Shown here in pieces: positions 1 to 11,098 of a stretch of DNA of 64,000 bases. A program made the translations under genes and the position numbers. Positions within the stretch are counted from its first letter, which is position 1; each line of letters starts with the position of its first letter. A model generated the notes under the pieces. That model was not told the origin of the DNA. It made no database searches and saw only the letters and a program-made list of their open reading frames with translations. Origin of the DNA: Mermis nigrescens (lineage: Eukaryota > Nematoda > Enoplea > Mermithida > Mermithidae); the NCBI GenBank assembly GCA_036768485.1, contig JAVLUZ010000343.1, positions 1 to 64,000 on the forward strand, read 5' to 3'.

Positions 1-1002
1 CATTTTACATATAAAAACGAGAAATGGGCCATGACGTCCCTGAAACGTGGCTACTGGCTACTGCAGTATATACTGCCATAACTTCTCAGCCGTCAGACGT
101 ATGTACAAATACACATGCTTAAGAGAAGATATTAGAAAACGTAAAATTTCAAATAAAAAAACTAAGCCATTATATATGTTTCTAAGCAGAAACGAATATG
201 GAAATATCTTTCAATTTATTCAATTTTATTATCTAATAATAAACTTTCAGTGATCAAGTCCATTGGTATACAAATTGTTTAAGTAAGCTTGCGGAGCAAA
301 CACAATCTTGACAGTTTTTTTCGAAATTAACGCTACATACATACGAGTATATGTACATTCCGTTGTATGTACATATATGCAGGCCTGTAGCCAAGGGGGG
401 GGCAATTGTCCCCCCCCCGAAACCAGAAATTTTGGTTTCTCACAGGAGTCCCCAAAAGGAAGAAATAAAAAGTTCTCAAAGTGCGTATAAAAGGTCGCCA
501 AAACAGCTTTTTGCGTACTTTCGAATAAGTGAACACAAAATTTTGCGGCGCTTTGCGCCAGATCGATTGATTCTGTATAGTTTTTGTCTTTGAAACTGTT
601 CAAATTAAAGTTAGGCATGGAGAAAATGTCATATTTTTTCCGGCGCTTCGCGCCTGATCACTAATTTTCCGGTTCTTTTTTCTTTGCTGAGAACAAAGAT
701 TGAGTACAAATACGAAAAGTTCAGAAATTGTTTATGAACTGGACGGAAGAAATCAGTTGCGCAGATAGTTTAAGCCTCAACCTTCGAGAAATTGAGTGGT
801 AGTTTAAGTTTGGGAAGGCCACACGAGAATAATAGGTTAAAACATAAATCAGAAAATATTGTAGCAAGATTCAGCTAGGCGTTAGAAGCACTTTAATCGG
901 TGATTTTCTAAACGGAACCCATTCACACAGGCGCAGCTGAAGTGACACGTTATTTAGGATCTTTTCACTAAGGCCAGTCCATGACTTTTGCGTTACAATT
1001 TT
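1..1002. other. No gene seen; repeat debris with two mini-hairpin motifs
   Basis: I see no convincing exon here. Near 380 there is a hAT-like left end (CAGGCCTGTAGCC) followed by a G-run/CAATTG/C-run palindrome at about 395-420; no partner end was found. Mini-hairpin motifs (GGCGC-TTT/TTC-GCGCC) lie at about 545 and 643. Open frames across this region have no recognisable domain and look fortuitous. Confidence 0.5.
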
Positions 1003-1021
1003 ATCATAGGCAGTGGATCGG

Positions 1022-1096
1022 ACCGAGGGTAGCTTTTGGACCCCGGCCTCGGCCTCGGCTCGCGCCGAGGCCGAGGCCGAGGGCAATGCCGAGGGT
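1022..1096. repeat. GC-rich CCGAGG/GGCCTCGG word array, left subterminal
   Basis: A strongly GC-rich block built from repeated CCGAGG and its complement, forming nested palindromes, sits just inside the left end of the 1011-3592 element. A matching block lies inside the right end. The placement suggests subterminal transposase-binding repeats, which are known for hAT elements; this is inference. Confidence 0.75.
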
Positions 1097-1734
1097 CCAG
1101 CTTGTATACCTATACCCATAAATAGTACTCTTAGAATATTTTGTATGCACATGAGCTAGAGAATAATCGTAATATTAAGCACTTTATCGAATGTCAAACA
1201 ATTCATTCTTATTTTCAATAATAGTAGATTAAATGTGTGAAGGATTTATTGAATAAAGTCAGCAGCATGAAAGCATACTTAATTTAACAAGTTGCCGTCG
1301 AAGACTTAGAAAAGTTAATAAAAAATATGGCTGAACAAGCACTTAAAAACTTTATTACTATAAATAAGAAAACAGTGTCGAGGAAATAAACGAACAAACG
1401 AAATAAGCTAAGTAAAGACAGAATTGTAGCCATTGTTGTGCTCGCTTTTGCAGTAGTGCATGTTTAAACACGCTTTTTCAGTCATCCAATTCCTGGTGTG
1501 GTAGGTAATATGACGGAAACTGCACTGTACTTTCCGATCATAGTTTCCCAAGGTCCAGAGTCGAGGGAAGGGTGAAATCCCAACATGGGGACCAGTAAAT
1601 TCAGTAATGTCTTTGTATGAGCGAACAACTCTTTGTAGATATTTTATATTAATATATTTTTAAAGATACACATTTTTGCATACTGCCAGTGTGTGACCTG
1701 CAAGCGGCATGCAGTCCTAAACATATTTTTGCAA

Positions 1735-2115
1735 GATACCTTTTCACGTGTACAAAGATGGTATCCAAAAGTCTTTGAGAACATTTTGTACATGCAAATT
1801 TTGGTGTACTATTATAATATGGGTACAGTAGCGATTTAGTGTTATAAAACAAGGTTTTTCGACCTTTGGTAGTGTATCTTAGCTAATTCCTGATTTCTGA
1901 ATATTTGACATTTTTCCATTCTAAATGCAAAATTCTACTATTTTAAAGATATATAGGACGGACAATTACTGATGCGCCGAAAATTTTCGGGAGTTTTACA
2001 ATCTCTTTTACAATTTTTTTTTCAAAAATCTTTGTTCATGCACAAAGACGGTCCCGAAAAGTCTCTGTGACGTTCTGAAAAATCTTTTGCCGAATACGAA
2101 AATCGTGGCCTTAAA
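1735..2115 (+). mobile_element. Decayed copy of the CAGTGTTTTTT MITE (family C)
   Basis: The order of blocks matches the intact copy at 5683-6137: a GTACAAAGATGG word, ATAATATGG-GTACAGTAGCGATTT, the TTTTTCGACCTTTGGTAGTGTAT block, TATATAGGAC-ACAATTACT, then CAAAGACGGTCCC near the right end. Both termini are eroded. It lies inside the 1011-3592 element, which is therefore a host or a later duplicate. Confidence 0.65.
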
Positions 2116-3187
2116 TGTGATAATTCGGCCTGAATTTAGTCAAGTTCATGAGCTTTTGATGAAATTTACATATAAAACTCGACTGAGAAAGCTAAAAACA
2201 ACTTGCACTGCAAAATCAGAAATATTACAGATATTGTAATATGCCAATTAGATCTTGTAATAAGCACTACAGCGCTTAGAAATTCAATGCAACATCAGGA
2301 TAACATTGATCAATTTTATCTTTGAACGGCTAAAAAGTACAAAGTTATTAAATAGTACTTATTTTGCATAAAATTTTTGAGAAACAGTATGAATAGATAC
2401 AAAAGATAATTAAATCTGCATAAAGAGTGCCTAGATTATACAAAAAATTGATTTTTGAGTGTTTAATGCCCCTGCTTCAATCTAAATACATTATATTAGC
2501 GATATTTTGCGCAAAGTGCCGAAAAATTTTTTGAAATTTCCTAAAAAAATACTTCGAAAAACGATACCGATTAATATCATTTTGCCCAAGCGGAGCATTT
2601 TAACATTGTATAAAAATGGCTCAGAAAAAATGCAAGAGCCGAAATTGATTTTTGGCAAAACCTGCATTCATTGGCCATTTCTAGGTGCGTTCTTGCGATT
2701 TTCGACCGAAAATTTGTGATCATTTACCCCCTCTCCCATAAGAATGGCCCAGAAAACCGCCCATTTAACAGGAGGGGCTTCGGGGAATTCCCCACCCACC
2801 CAGGAGTTGAGACCTCCTCCCAAAACACCCTTCCCTCCAACATAAGAAAACTTTGACCCACCCTCCCCATTTTGGCGAAAATTGAGCGCTTTGTTGGCCT
2901 ATTTTCAGGTTGTTTTTGCCATTTTTGACATAGAATTAGAGTTCGCTAATCCCTTCTCCTTCTAAAAATGGCCAGGGACCCCCTACCCGAAATTTCTAGC
3001 CGTTACATGTACGCCGAGGAGCCCCTCTGAAAATTTTTGAGCTGTTACATGCATGTTTCATAGTGATCATTTGTCTATTTACTCTTGCTTACATTCAAAA
3101 ATGCCTGCATCATTTCGTGAAATTCTAATAGTTAGCTGCACTTTTGCCATAGTAAAAAATAAGTTCGAAAATATTCTAAAGGTTTTC

Positions 3188-3290
3188 ACCAAAAATCGTC
3201 TGACAGTGACATGAGCTCTTGTACCCCGAGAGGGGGGCAGTAACGAACCCTCCCTCATCCTTCTCCCCCTATGGAAATGTGTGTTTTCCG
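3188..3290 (+). repeat. Fragment of family B repeat (right half)
   Basis: The AAATCGTCTGACAGTGA block followed by a G-run/C-run segment and CCCCCTATGG matches the right part of the fuller copies at 8519-8965 and 54668-55115. Left parts are absent. Confidence 0.5.
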
Positions 3291-3493
3291 ATCCATGTAG
3301 CGAGCATGAAATTAAAACTTAGTCATCCACATGAATAATACATTGGCACTTTGATGTATGTCACTTGGTGTAACTGGGTACGCGACTAAAACCATAAGAA
3401 AAGTCTATAGGTAAAAAATAGCTATGTACTGCAGATGCATTCTAAATAGTTAATATTCAACGGATATATTAAACTTATTCAAATTTGATTTTA

Positions 3494-3587
3494 ACCTCGG
3501 CGCCTCGGCACTTTTCAGCTTCGCCCTCGGCGCCGAGGCCGAGGCTCCAAAACGCCGAGGCTTGCCGAGGCCGAGCCTCGGTCCGAT
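3494..3587. repeat. GC-rich CCGAGG word array, right subterminal
   Basis: This is the partner of the left array in the same element: repeats of CCTCGGC/GCCGAGG running up to the terminal repeat. The composition is far above the AT-rich surroundings. Confidence 0.75.
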
Positions 3588-3706
3588 CACTGATCATAGG
3601 TACCTTAACTATAAAAATGCACTTTACACTTTACATTGAAAAGAACAATCGGCGCAAAGCGCCTATTAATCCGAAGATTTTCAGTAATGAAAAGGAGACT
3701 GAGAAC

Positions 3707-3900
3707 CATACCTGGGCGTGGGGGGTTCGGGGAGTATGCACACCCTCACACCCTTACGAGAAACCAAAATACCCCCAGAATTCAATCATTGAAATTTTTT
3801 GTTTTTTCCGCAATTTTTTGATGCCAGTGGATAGTTCTCTATGAGAAACCTTGACAAATGGAGTTTTTTCGCCATACCACCATTTTTAAGGCTGCTTTCT
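3707..3900 (-). mobile_element. Family A MITE, truncated copy
   Basis: It starts with CATACCTGGGCGTGG and continues through the ATACCCCCAGAATTCAAT, GCAATTTTTTGATGCCA and TTTTTTCGCCATACCACC blocks seen in all copies. The outer end carrying GCCGCCCACCTATG is missing. Confidence 0.65.
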
Positions 3901-5129
3901 AGTAAGGAAGTACATAAGTCATGCCAATAAAGAGCCCTTAATTGGTTCTGGCAGAGGCACAGTATTGAAATATAATTCTCCGCACGTCATTGTGAGTAGG
4001 AATTGGGATTTATCCGATAAACTCAGTTTTAAAATTGAAACTTAGTGTTTATAAAGACTGAATAGCTTTTAAATAAATTTTTAATATCCGATTTTAGCTT
4101 AAAATTCTTTATTTTTCTTTACATTAAATAGGTAATTACCTCTTTATACCCGCCACCCGCTGATTTATGACAATGAATTTAGCGGGTGAGGGCATTGATA
4201 TTTTGTAATCATAGGTGAACAAGGTAAGGGTCGGCAGGGGGCGGGGTGAATTCCCAAAAATCCAAAACAGTAAATTTAACGTTCACGATTTCTTTGCCGT
4301 TTTAACCATCAAAATGGTCAAAATAGCCTATAAAACGTTTTTCGAGGGGTACATAATATTGCATTTTAAAAGCATTTTTAGATTTTGACTGCATTATAAC
4401 ACTTTTAACACTAAAAAATACAAAAAAGTTATCAATTTTGGGCGCTTTATGAGTAAAAAGTGCTTAAAAGTACTAATCCGGCGCGAAGCGCCGGAAAAAT
4501 TTTGACAATCTTACTGCTTCTGACCTCAAAAATTATGCAAAAAAACGTTCCGTCAGCTTCGAATTCGCCGGACACTACCTGTCCGGCTGACCCTTCAGGG
4601 GAGATAATACCCCCTCACCCCCTATGTGCATGTATGGTTGCAGTAGGGGGCACACATGCACACTGGGAAGGAAAAGGGCATGGGATACCCCCTACCACAA
4701 CTTTTGACAGGCATACCCCCTCAGGCCATTTGCGGACCAAAACCTATTGTTGGAATTATGAAAGAGCGCCAAGCGATGCCCAACAGTATAATCTGTAGTA
4801 TTTTTCGAGTAGTACTTTGTCCACTCATTCATTCAGACACTTTTTGTCCATTATTTTGTGCATATTTGATAGTCCAAGTCATTCCATCATTCTTATCATC
4901 TTGTTTTCATGCAAACTTAATCACTAATTTTCAAGAAGAGTAAACTGCAACGAAATGAAGCATTTTTGCGGGTTGTAAAGGGAGCGGTAAGGAACGACAA
5001 AAATATCAAAAAAATCAACATAAACTTGTCACTTCGAGCGCCATAATTAGCCGTAAAAATTAATCCTTAACCTCCTCCTCTCCTCCAAGAAAACTCGGTT
5101 TACCACCCTCGTAGAACTTTTGACCGTGT
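3901..5129. other. No gene seen; degenerate repeats
   Basis: No supported exon. A mini-hairpin motif (GGCGCGAAGCGCC) lies at about 4480. A family-B-like right end with alternating G and C runs lies at about 4575-4660. The frames across 4460-4940 show no recognisable domain. Confidence 0.5.
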
Positions 5130-5315
5130 GCATATATGATAGGAGAATTAAATTTTTGAAATTTTTGTTTCGCAATTTTTTGATGTAAATGGGTAGTGCT
5201 CGATGAGAAACGTTGAAAAATGGTGTTTTTTCGCCATACCACCATTTTAAAGGCTATTTTTCTGACCCTTGAAAAATATTGCACCCCCCAGATGTTTTCG
5301 TGCCGCCCACCTATG
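5130..5315 (-). mobile_element. Family A MITE, truncated copy
   Basis: It retains the GCAATTTTTTGATG, CTCGATGAGAAACGTTG and TTTTTTCGCCATACCACC blocks and the outer end GTGCCGCCCACCTATG. The CACGCCCAGG end is lost. Confidence 0.65.
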
Positions 5316-5380
5316 ATGCGGGTATCCGCTGCATCCCTAATTTACATTAGTCAATAAATCTCGCAAGGAAACATCAATTT

Positions 5381-5634
5381 TTATACATCTTCCTGCCCAT
5401 GATCAACAAAGGCAAGATTTGAATTCGAAACCGCCAAATTGATGTTATCGATCGAATTGTCGACTGGCGGGAATTGTATATCAAACTCTGGCACTGCGTT
5501 GTTACTATTGCCTAGCTGATCTTCGAACGAAACGTCAGGCCAAAAACAGCTCGCGTCCAGCGCCAAATTTGCAGTTTGAAACTGCGCGTTTGGCCACGAC
5601 GACGAAGCATTTGATTTGGGGAACAAGGCCGGGT
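5381..5634 (-). CDS. Unrecognised host gene, terminal exon
   Basis: Last coding exon of the four-exon minus-strand gene. The acceptor reads CTTTTTCTTTTCAG and the exon starts with two bases of a codon, which completes exactly with the single A left by the donor of the 7436-8024 exon. The 84 codons end in TAA at 5381-5383. The sequence is Asn/Ser/Asp/Pro-rich (for example PEFDIQFPPVDNS) and looks intrinsically disordered, with no domain I recognise. An intact MITE begins only about 50 bp upstream of the acceptor. The exon call rests on splice phase, open frame and base composition; the function is unknown. Confidence 0.6.
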
Positions 5635-5682
5635 CTGAAAAGAAAAAGCCAAAAAATTTAACTCCGGTCAGCGGGCTCAAAG

Positions 5683-6137
5683 CAGTGATTTTTTTTGTAC
5701 AAGGTCCGTTCGTACACGTACAAAGATGGTCCCTAAAAGTCTTTGTACATTTTGTACACACAAATTTTTGTGCTACTATAATATGGTACAGTAGCGATTT
5801 TAGTGTGGCAAAAACAGAGTTGTTCAACCTTTGGTAGTGTGTTTTAGCTCATTTCTGGGTTTCTGAGGGCAAAAATCACTAATGATCGTCTGAAAACGGC
5901 GCGAGCGCCGAAACAATTTTACATTTTTCCTTTCAAAATGCAATGCCTGACATTATTAAGATATATAGAAGACACAATTACTCGTTTCGGCGCAAAGCGC
6001 CAAAATTTTTTGCGAATTTCAAACCTTTTTTGCAATTTTTGTCTTCCCAAAAATCTTTGTACGTGTGCAAAGACGGTCCACAAAAGTCTTTGTACATACA
6101 TCGGGAAAAATCGTTGCCGAATACAGAAAAAACACTG
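5683..6137 (+). mobile_element. Family C hAT MITE, intact, perfect 8-bp TSD
   Basis: A 455-bp non-autonomous element. The left end is CAGTGATTTTTTTTGTACAAGG-like and the complement of the right end is CAGTGTTTTTTCTGTATTCGG. The flanking GCTCAAAG is identical at 5675-5682 and 6138-6145. Both ends carry a GTACAAAGAYGGTCC-AAAAGTCTTTGTAC word that is itself a near-palindrome, in direct orientation. Internally there are two mini-hairpin motifs (about 5897 and 5990). It sits in the last intron of the unrecognised minus-strand gene. This copy defines the family and supports its hAT assignment. Confidence 0.88.
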
Positions 6138-6746
6138 GCTCAAAGTGCATAAAAATTTGAGATTCGAATTTGATTGCTGGATGGATGATTAAAAATTTTG
6201 AATAAAAAAATAAGAAAATTTAAAAAAATGTGAATAAGGTAAAATCTTCGAAAGCCTCGCAAACGATTAAAATCGATCCCCATCGCAGGCACCGGAATTC
6301 AAAAAAACGTGGGAGCAAATCTTTCAATTTTTGATCAATGAGACTGGAAAATGTTGCCTTGAATTGATTCTTGGCTTTTCGGACGAAATACAAATAAAAA
6401 GCTAATTTACAGCAAGAATTTAGATAACTCGCTTTAACAATTACTGGCGAAATTTTACCACAACGAAGGACAATTTGCGCAATGTCCTTACCATAAACAA
6501 TGAAGCTTAACAACCTTTAAGTTTTGTTTAGTTTTACTAAGGATCGCTCTGCTATATCTTATAACACAAACCGTCGTAGGACGGAAGCAGGAACGACACC
6601 CCATGTTATTGGATAGGCTTCTTAATCCTTGGCAAAACTAAAAAATCAATAGTATTCAGACCTCATGGCGAGAACTGCAAGTACGCAGATATGCATTTTA
6701 TTTTCATGCTTTTAATTTCTTCTTCTTTTTAGAATTCCTCTTCTTC

Positions 6747-6993
6747 CATAGGTGGGCGGCACCAAAGTTCTGAGGGAGGGGGGGGGTGCAAGATTTTTCA
6801 AAGGTCAAAAAGGGCCTTAAAAATGGTGGTATCGCGAAAAAAACATTTTTTCAACGTTTCTAATCGAGCGCTATCCATTGGCCTCAAAAGATTGCGCAAA
6901 AAAAACAAAAAAATTTACAAAAATCGAATTCTGGAGGGAGGTATTTTGGTTTCTGGGGGTGCAACCCCTGCAAACCCACCACGCCCAGGTATG
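6747..6993 (+). mobile_element. Family A MITE, full length
   Basis: 247 bp with imperfect terminal inverted repeats, CATAGGTGGGCG at left and the complement of the right end CATACCTGGGCG. It contains all family blocks. No TSD is evident here, but other copies have one. It lies in the intron between the 7436-8024 and 5381-5634 exons. Confidence 0.75.
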
Positions 6994-7435
6994 GTGGCCA
7001 CAGGGAGGGGGTGAAATTCAAGAACGCTCACATAATAATCATGGGTCATAATGCGTTTTTACCTGGCAATTTACTGATATTTTTATGTACATACTTGACC
7101 GTATTGAAATGTCGTTCTTGAGGTCAAAAAGAAGATGAATTCTACTCCAAAAAGGTTTTTTTTTCAAAAATGCATATTATAACCAATTCATTACGTGGAT
7201 AATTCTCTATTGCGTGACAAACCATTATAAAAAGTGTGGGCTATACAAAAAGTAGTGCTTTTGCAGAGAATCGACAAGATTAAGTGAATTTTTGGTCAAT
7301 TTGAAGTTTTTTTTTTTGCTATAAAACCCGAAATTTCCCAGCAGCAATAAACGTTTCGCCAAACTCTTTTTTTCAAAATTTGAGGGGGGCCTTGCGTGTC
7401 TTCTCCTTTTCAAACTTTTTTAAAAAGTCGCTTAC

Positions 7436-8024
7436 TATCCTTCGGACCCGGCAAATCATCGTTGTCGGCGTCGCTGTTTATCAGATGCAAAATAAATTGC
7501 GGAGCGTCAAAAAACTCGGCGCTCGCGACGTCGGCGTTCGGTCGCTCGACGTCGTCGTCGACGACGCCGCCGACGTCAAAAACGTCGACGTCGGCGTACA
7601 TGCTAGCGTCGTTCTCAACGTCGTCGTCGGCGTCGTTGAAATTGTCGACGACGACGTCGATGCTACAGTAATCTTCGACGAAATCTTTGTCGTCGCTCGC
7701 GTAACCGAAAACGCCGCCGTAATCGTCGATACCGCCGCGACCGACGTCATCGTATCGACCGCGGCAATCGCCGACGATGACGTCATCGTCGTTGATGACG
7801 TCATTGGCGTTCGCGTCGAGGTACGGCAAAACGTCGACGTCGAAGTTGCTGACGCCGGATTGAGGAGGCGTGAAAATTTTGGCCGCCTGAGTTTGGACCT
7901 TAGCCGATAAGAGGCCGAGCTGCAGCGACTTGTGTAAAGTGCAAAACCACTGGCCGCAAGCCCACAGCGGCACGTCGCTCGCCGCCGGACGCTTGCTCAT
8001 CTTGCCGCCGGGCCAAGAACCCAC
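7436..8024 (-). CDS. Unrecognised host gene, acidic internal exon
   Basis: The acceptor is TTCTTCAATTAG and the exon starts in phase 0 at 8024; it ends at 7436 with donor GTAAGC, leaving one base (A) that joins the next exon in frame. It encodes about 196 residues. The first part contains a basic KMSKRP and a Trp-containing stretch (LWACGQWFC). The rest is very Asp-rich, with runs of alternating D and V/N/A encoded by GAC/GTC, so the DNA looks like a GACGTC repeat. The GC content is far above the flanks. The opposite strand is also open because of the codon pattern, but has no splice sites that fit. Function unknown. Confidence 0.62.
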
Positions 8025-8096
8025 CTAATTGAAGAAAACGGCGAAATGAGTTTTCATAGACGGGTGGTCGGCACACGTGGGCGTGGGGATATACAT

Positions 8097-8337
8097 CATA
8101 TGTGGGCAGCACCAAAATCCTGGGGGGTGCAATACTTTTTCAAAGGTCAAAAAATCGCCTTAAAAATGGTCGTATGGCGGAAACACCATTTTTCAACGTT
8201 TCTCATCGAGCACTATCCAGTGGCATCGAAAATTGCGAAAAAAAAAAAAAATTTCAAAAATTGAATTCCGGGGGTTATTTTGGATTTTTTCTGGGGGGGG
8301 GCTGCATACCCACAAACCTCTACCTCACGCCCAGGTA
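8097..8337 (+). mobile_element. Family A MITE, left member of an inverted pair
   Basis: It starts CATATGTGGGCAGCACC and ends CACGCCCAGGTA, with the usual internal blocks. It abuts a second copy in the opposite orientation (8338-8518), so transcripts through both could form a long hairpin. Confidence 0.7.
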
Positions 8338-8518
8338 AGGTATGCACCCCCAGAAGGCCGAATACCCCCAGAATTCAATTTTTGATTTTTTTGTGTTTTT
8401 TTCGCAACTTTTTCACGCCGATGGATAGTGCTCGATGAGAAAGAATGAAACATGGTGTTTTTTCGCCATACCACCATTTTTCAGACCATTTTTTGAAGTT
8501 TGAAATATCTTGCACCCA
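8338..8518 (-). mobile_element. Family A MITE, right member of an inverted pair
   Basis: An inverted copy that begins directly at the end of the previous one (TATGCACCCCCAGAA) and runs through GCCATACCACC to TATCTTGCACCC. Its outer terminus is replaced by a family B repeat. Confidence 0.68.
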
Positions 8519-8965
8519 TAGTTTCCAGGGTCGAAAGTTCAGGGGGTGAAATCTTAAAATAGGACCACTAAATTTAGAATCTAGCCTATTTTGCAGTTCA
8601 AATATGAAAAATGGCTAAGACATCCCATATAGTATGTTTTAATGTGAAAAACTGTATTTTTAACTACCTTTTGTCCCATTCTGACTAGTTTCGTCATTCT
8701 TGTAAGTAAAAAATAAAGAATTCATCGAAAATTATGACTTTTCAGATCATTTAAAGTTCATTCTAGGTATTTTATGGGTAGACAAAACAGAAATGTATTA
8801 GTCTTTGCTGCTTTTGTACCCAAAAATCATGCAGAAAATGTTTGATAGCTCAAAATCGTCCGACAGTGAGACAAGTCTCGGACCCTGAGGAGGGGTAATA
8901 CCCCCTCATCCCCCCTATGAGAATGTGTACTTGCACCCCCAGAATTTTGGTGGTGCCCATCTATG
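8519..8965 (+). repeat. Family B repeat, near full copy
   Basis: About 440 bp starting at ATAGTTTCCAGGGTCGAAAG and containing GAAAAATGGCTAAGACAT, TCGTCATTCTTGTAAGTAAA, ACTTTTCAGATCATTT, AAAATCATGCAGAAAATG and ATCGTCCGACAGTGA blocks. The same blocks recur in order at 54668-55115 and in reverse at 15830-16075. There is no coding capacity and the class is unknown. Confidence 0.65.
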
Positions 8966-10147
8966 TATGTATTTTAGTCGGTCACGTACATGTAACGGGG
9001 GTGGGAGCATTACCCAACCCGAATTAATCGTTCCCATTTCTTCGAAAACCAAAATATTTTTGCTCTCCCACTCTTGACAGAAACATGAGTTTCTTTGGCC
9101 ATTTTGAGCTATTTTTGCCATTTTTAGCCGAAAATTGGAAATCATTCACCCAAGATCCTATCCGTAAGATAGTTGGGACAGGGACATGCATGATCTTGAG
9201 GAGAGAGGAGTTTAGCGTTTCATTTCTCCAGAAAAGTTTTCATCCCCCTCCAAAAAAAATTCGCGATTTTCGAAGTTTCCAAAAAATTATTAAAAGACGT
9301 GTCATTTTAAGCGTTTTCAGCTATCCGTTTGCTCAAAATTGTCAAATTTTCTGCGCTTCGCGCCATACACTCATTTACTATATATCATTTTCTTCATTTA
9401 TTAGAATTTTTTCTTTTAAATTATGTTTTCATGCTTTGGAAGGATAGAACATCGTCAGATAAAACAAAAAAATAATTGTGACGCGTATCCGCCATTTTTG
9501 AGCCCAAAATAAGGAACTTTAAAATTTCACCCCCCCAGAATTTTCATTGTGCATGTCTGGTCGGGGACGTTCTCCCAAAATTTTTCAGCCGACACATGTA
9601 TGGGTGGAAAGGTCAGGGAGGGATAAAATGTAAAATTAGTGATCAGTTCAGTAATATGCAAATTCAGAATTTTGACTTAGGACGATAAAGCCCTTTGATA
9701 AAGATCAAAATATGCAATAAAGAGTACATTTATCAGCTTAATAGACAAGCGAGCACAGTAAGTAGAAATAGGAATTCATAAGAATGGAATCGACACATTT
9801 TTAAAATACCTTTTAAGGGCCCAAAAAGGATGGATACGCGTCAAAATCATTTTTTAGTGTTTCTGATGATCCTCAATCTTCCTACGCGATAAAAACATTA
9901 GAAATTTACAGAAAATTAATAAAATTCAACGAAATATAAGAACGAAAATGGCCGTTTGGAGCAAAGCGCCAAAAAAATGGCATTTTTGACTAAAAAAATC
10001 GCTAAAAACGGTCAAAGAACGTTGTTTCCAATACTTTTTTAAATGGAAAATAGCGAATTACCGGAAGTAGGGTGGATAAAAAAATTTCGCGGAAGGGGTG
10101 AAACCTCCCCAAAATCATGTACAGTAATAAAGCATATTTATAACGAC
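8966..10147. other. No gene seen; degenerate repeats
   Basis: There are scattered pieces of repeats ending in ACATGTATGG-like words. Mini-hairpin motifs lie at about 9356 (GCGCTTCGCGCC) and 9962 (GCAAAGCGCC). The open frame at 9085-9447 has no recognisable domain. Confidence 0.45.
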
Positions 10148-10452
10148 CTTGAAACACTTCGGCACTACGAATTGAGGCGAGGCACCCAAAGAAGAGGCCC
10201 CATTGGTTGGCGGCAAGCCTCCGTTAAAAGGCGTCGACGCGGCCAACAGATTGGTCACCTGAGGGCAGCAAAATTCGGGCGATTGATAGAACAATCCGGG
10301 GGCGTCGATGAGCAACTCGGGGCAACTGTGCTGATGCTGCTCAGCCGTCAGCTCAGTGACTTGGTCGGGAGCAGCCCTGAGCGCATCGCTCAGTTTCTGA
10401 CGCTTGTTGGGCGTGGCACCGTTGTAGGTGGGAGAAGGGGCGCTGCTACAGC
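10148..10452 (-). CDS. Unrecognised host gene, internal exon with possible NLS
   Basis: The acceptor GGGCTTATTCAG precedes the exon, which begins with two bases (GC) that complete the single A left by the 14506 exon as a Ser codon. It encodes about 100 residues, rich in Ser, Pro, Ala and Gln, with a basic PNKRQKL stretch that could be a nuclear localisation signal. It continues with PELLIDAPGLFYQSPEFCC. Two donors keep phase 0 for the next exon: one after 10148 (AAG, then GTCGTT) or one after 10169 (TTC, then GTAGTG). The higher GC of the exon contrasts with AT-rich flanks. A nuclear regulatory protein is a guess from composition only. Confidence 0.58.
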
Positions 10453-11051
10453 CTGAATAAGCCCAACTAATAACCTAAGACGCGTTGCGTTTTGATTTCA
10501 ACAAAGGTTTGAATCTCCGAAAAATTCGATGTTCAAAAGCATACATGTGCAGCATGGGAATTCTGGGGGATCGGGCTAAAAAATTTTTTTAAAAGTGTCT
10601 CTTTGGGCTGAAAACGATGGGTACACGTCAAAAACACTGTTTTTTGACGTTGCAGACAATGCTCGTTCTTTCTCGAACTAAAAAACATTAGAAAATTTTT
10701 AAAAAATTGAGTGAATTGAACAAAATATGGTCAAAAATGTGTGTATAGCGCGAAGCGCCTAAAATTTTAGATTTTTGGTCCAAAATGGGCTAAGAACGCA
10801 TAAAAGGCACACTTTTTCCGATTCGACAATTCTGGGGCTGTCGCAGCCATTTTTGCAGGGGGTCAGTTGCCATTCTGGGGTCGAACCCCCCCCCAAAGAA
10901 TACGTCTGTTCAAAAGGCTTTAATGACAATTTTATTACTGCTGGCGATTTTATCCCTTTATCATTAAATGTACCGCTCTCGCCGAAAAATTTCAAGAATA
11001 TTACACTCTCCTTAAAGTTCTCCTAAGTATTGAATTTTTTTATATTATAAC
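10453..11051. other. Intronic sequence, no gene seen
   Basis: Intron of the minus-strand gene. It holds a mini-hairpin motif (GCGCGAAGCGCC) at about 10747 and unassigned repeat fragments. Confidence 0.45.
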
Positions 11052-11098
11052 CAGTAATCGACTGGGCTTGAAAATTGGACCCGGCCGGGGCCGGTCTC
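11052..11098 (+). other. Single hAT-like left end with CCGG words
   Basis: CAGTAATCGACTGGG followed by GACCCGGCCGGGGCCGG resembles the complement of the right ends at 18066 and about 18434 (TAGTGATCGACCGGGG). I found no TSD pairing this end with either of them, so it is an orphan end or has lost its TSD. Confidence 0.45.

Larger units (their letters stand above)
1011..3592. mobile_element. hAT-type DNA transposon, 2.58 kb, perfect 8-bp TSD
   Basis: The left end reads CAGTGGATCGGACCGAGG and the complement of the right end reads CAGTGATCGGACCGAGG, so the terminal inverted repeats match except for one extra base. The 8 bases before the left end (1003-1010) and after the right end (3593-3600) are identical, ATCATAGG. 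An 8-bp TSD with CAGTG termini is the hAT superfamily hallmark. No transposase frame survives inside, so this is non-autonomous or decayed. It contains an older nested MITE remnant (about 1735-2115) and fragments of other repeats. The superfamily call is inferred from termini and TSD only. Confidence 0.85.

Noticed and set aside
247..618. Open frames of 60-123 codons in the first kilobase
   Set aside because: Overlapping frames on both strands, a G/C-run repeat in the middle and no domain; treated as chance.
7380..7910. A 176-codon plus-strand frame rich in Val and Asp
   Set aside because: It is the mirror of the Asp-rich minus-strand exon, since GACGTC repeats are open on both strands. Splice sites with consistent phase exist only on the minus strand.
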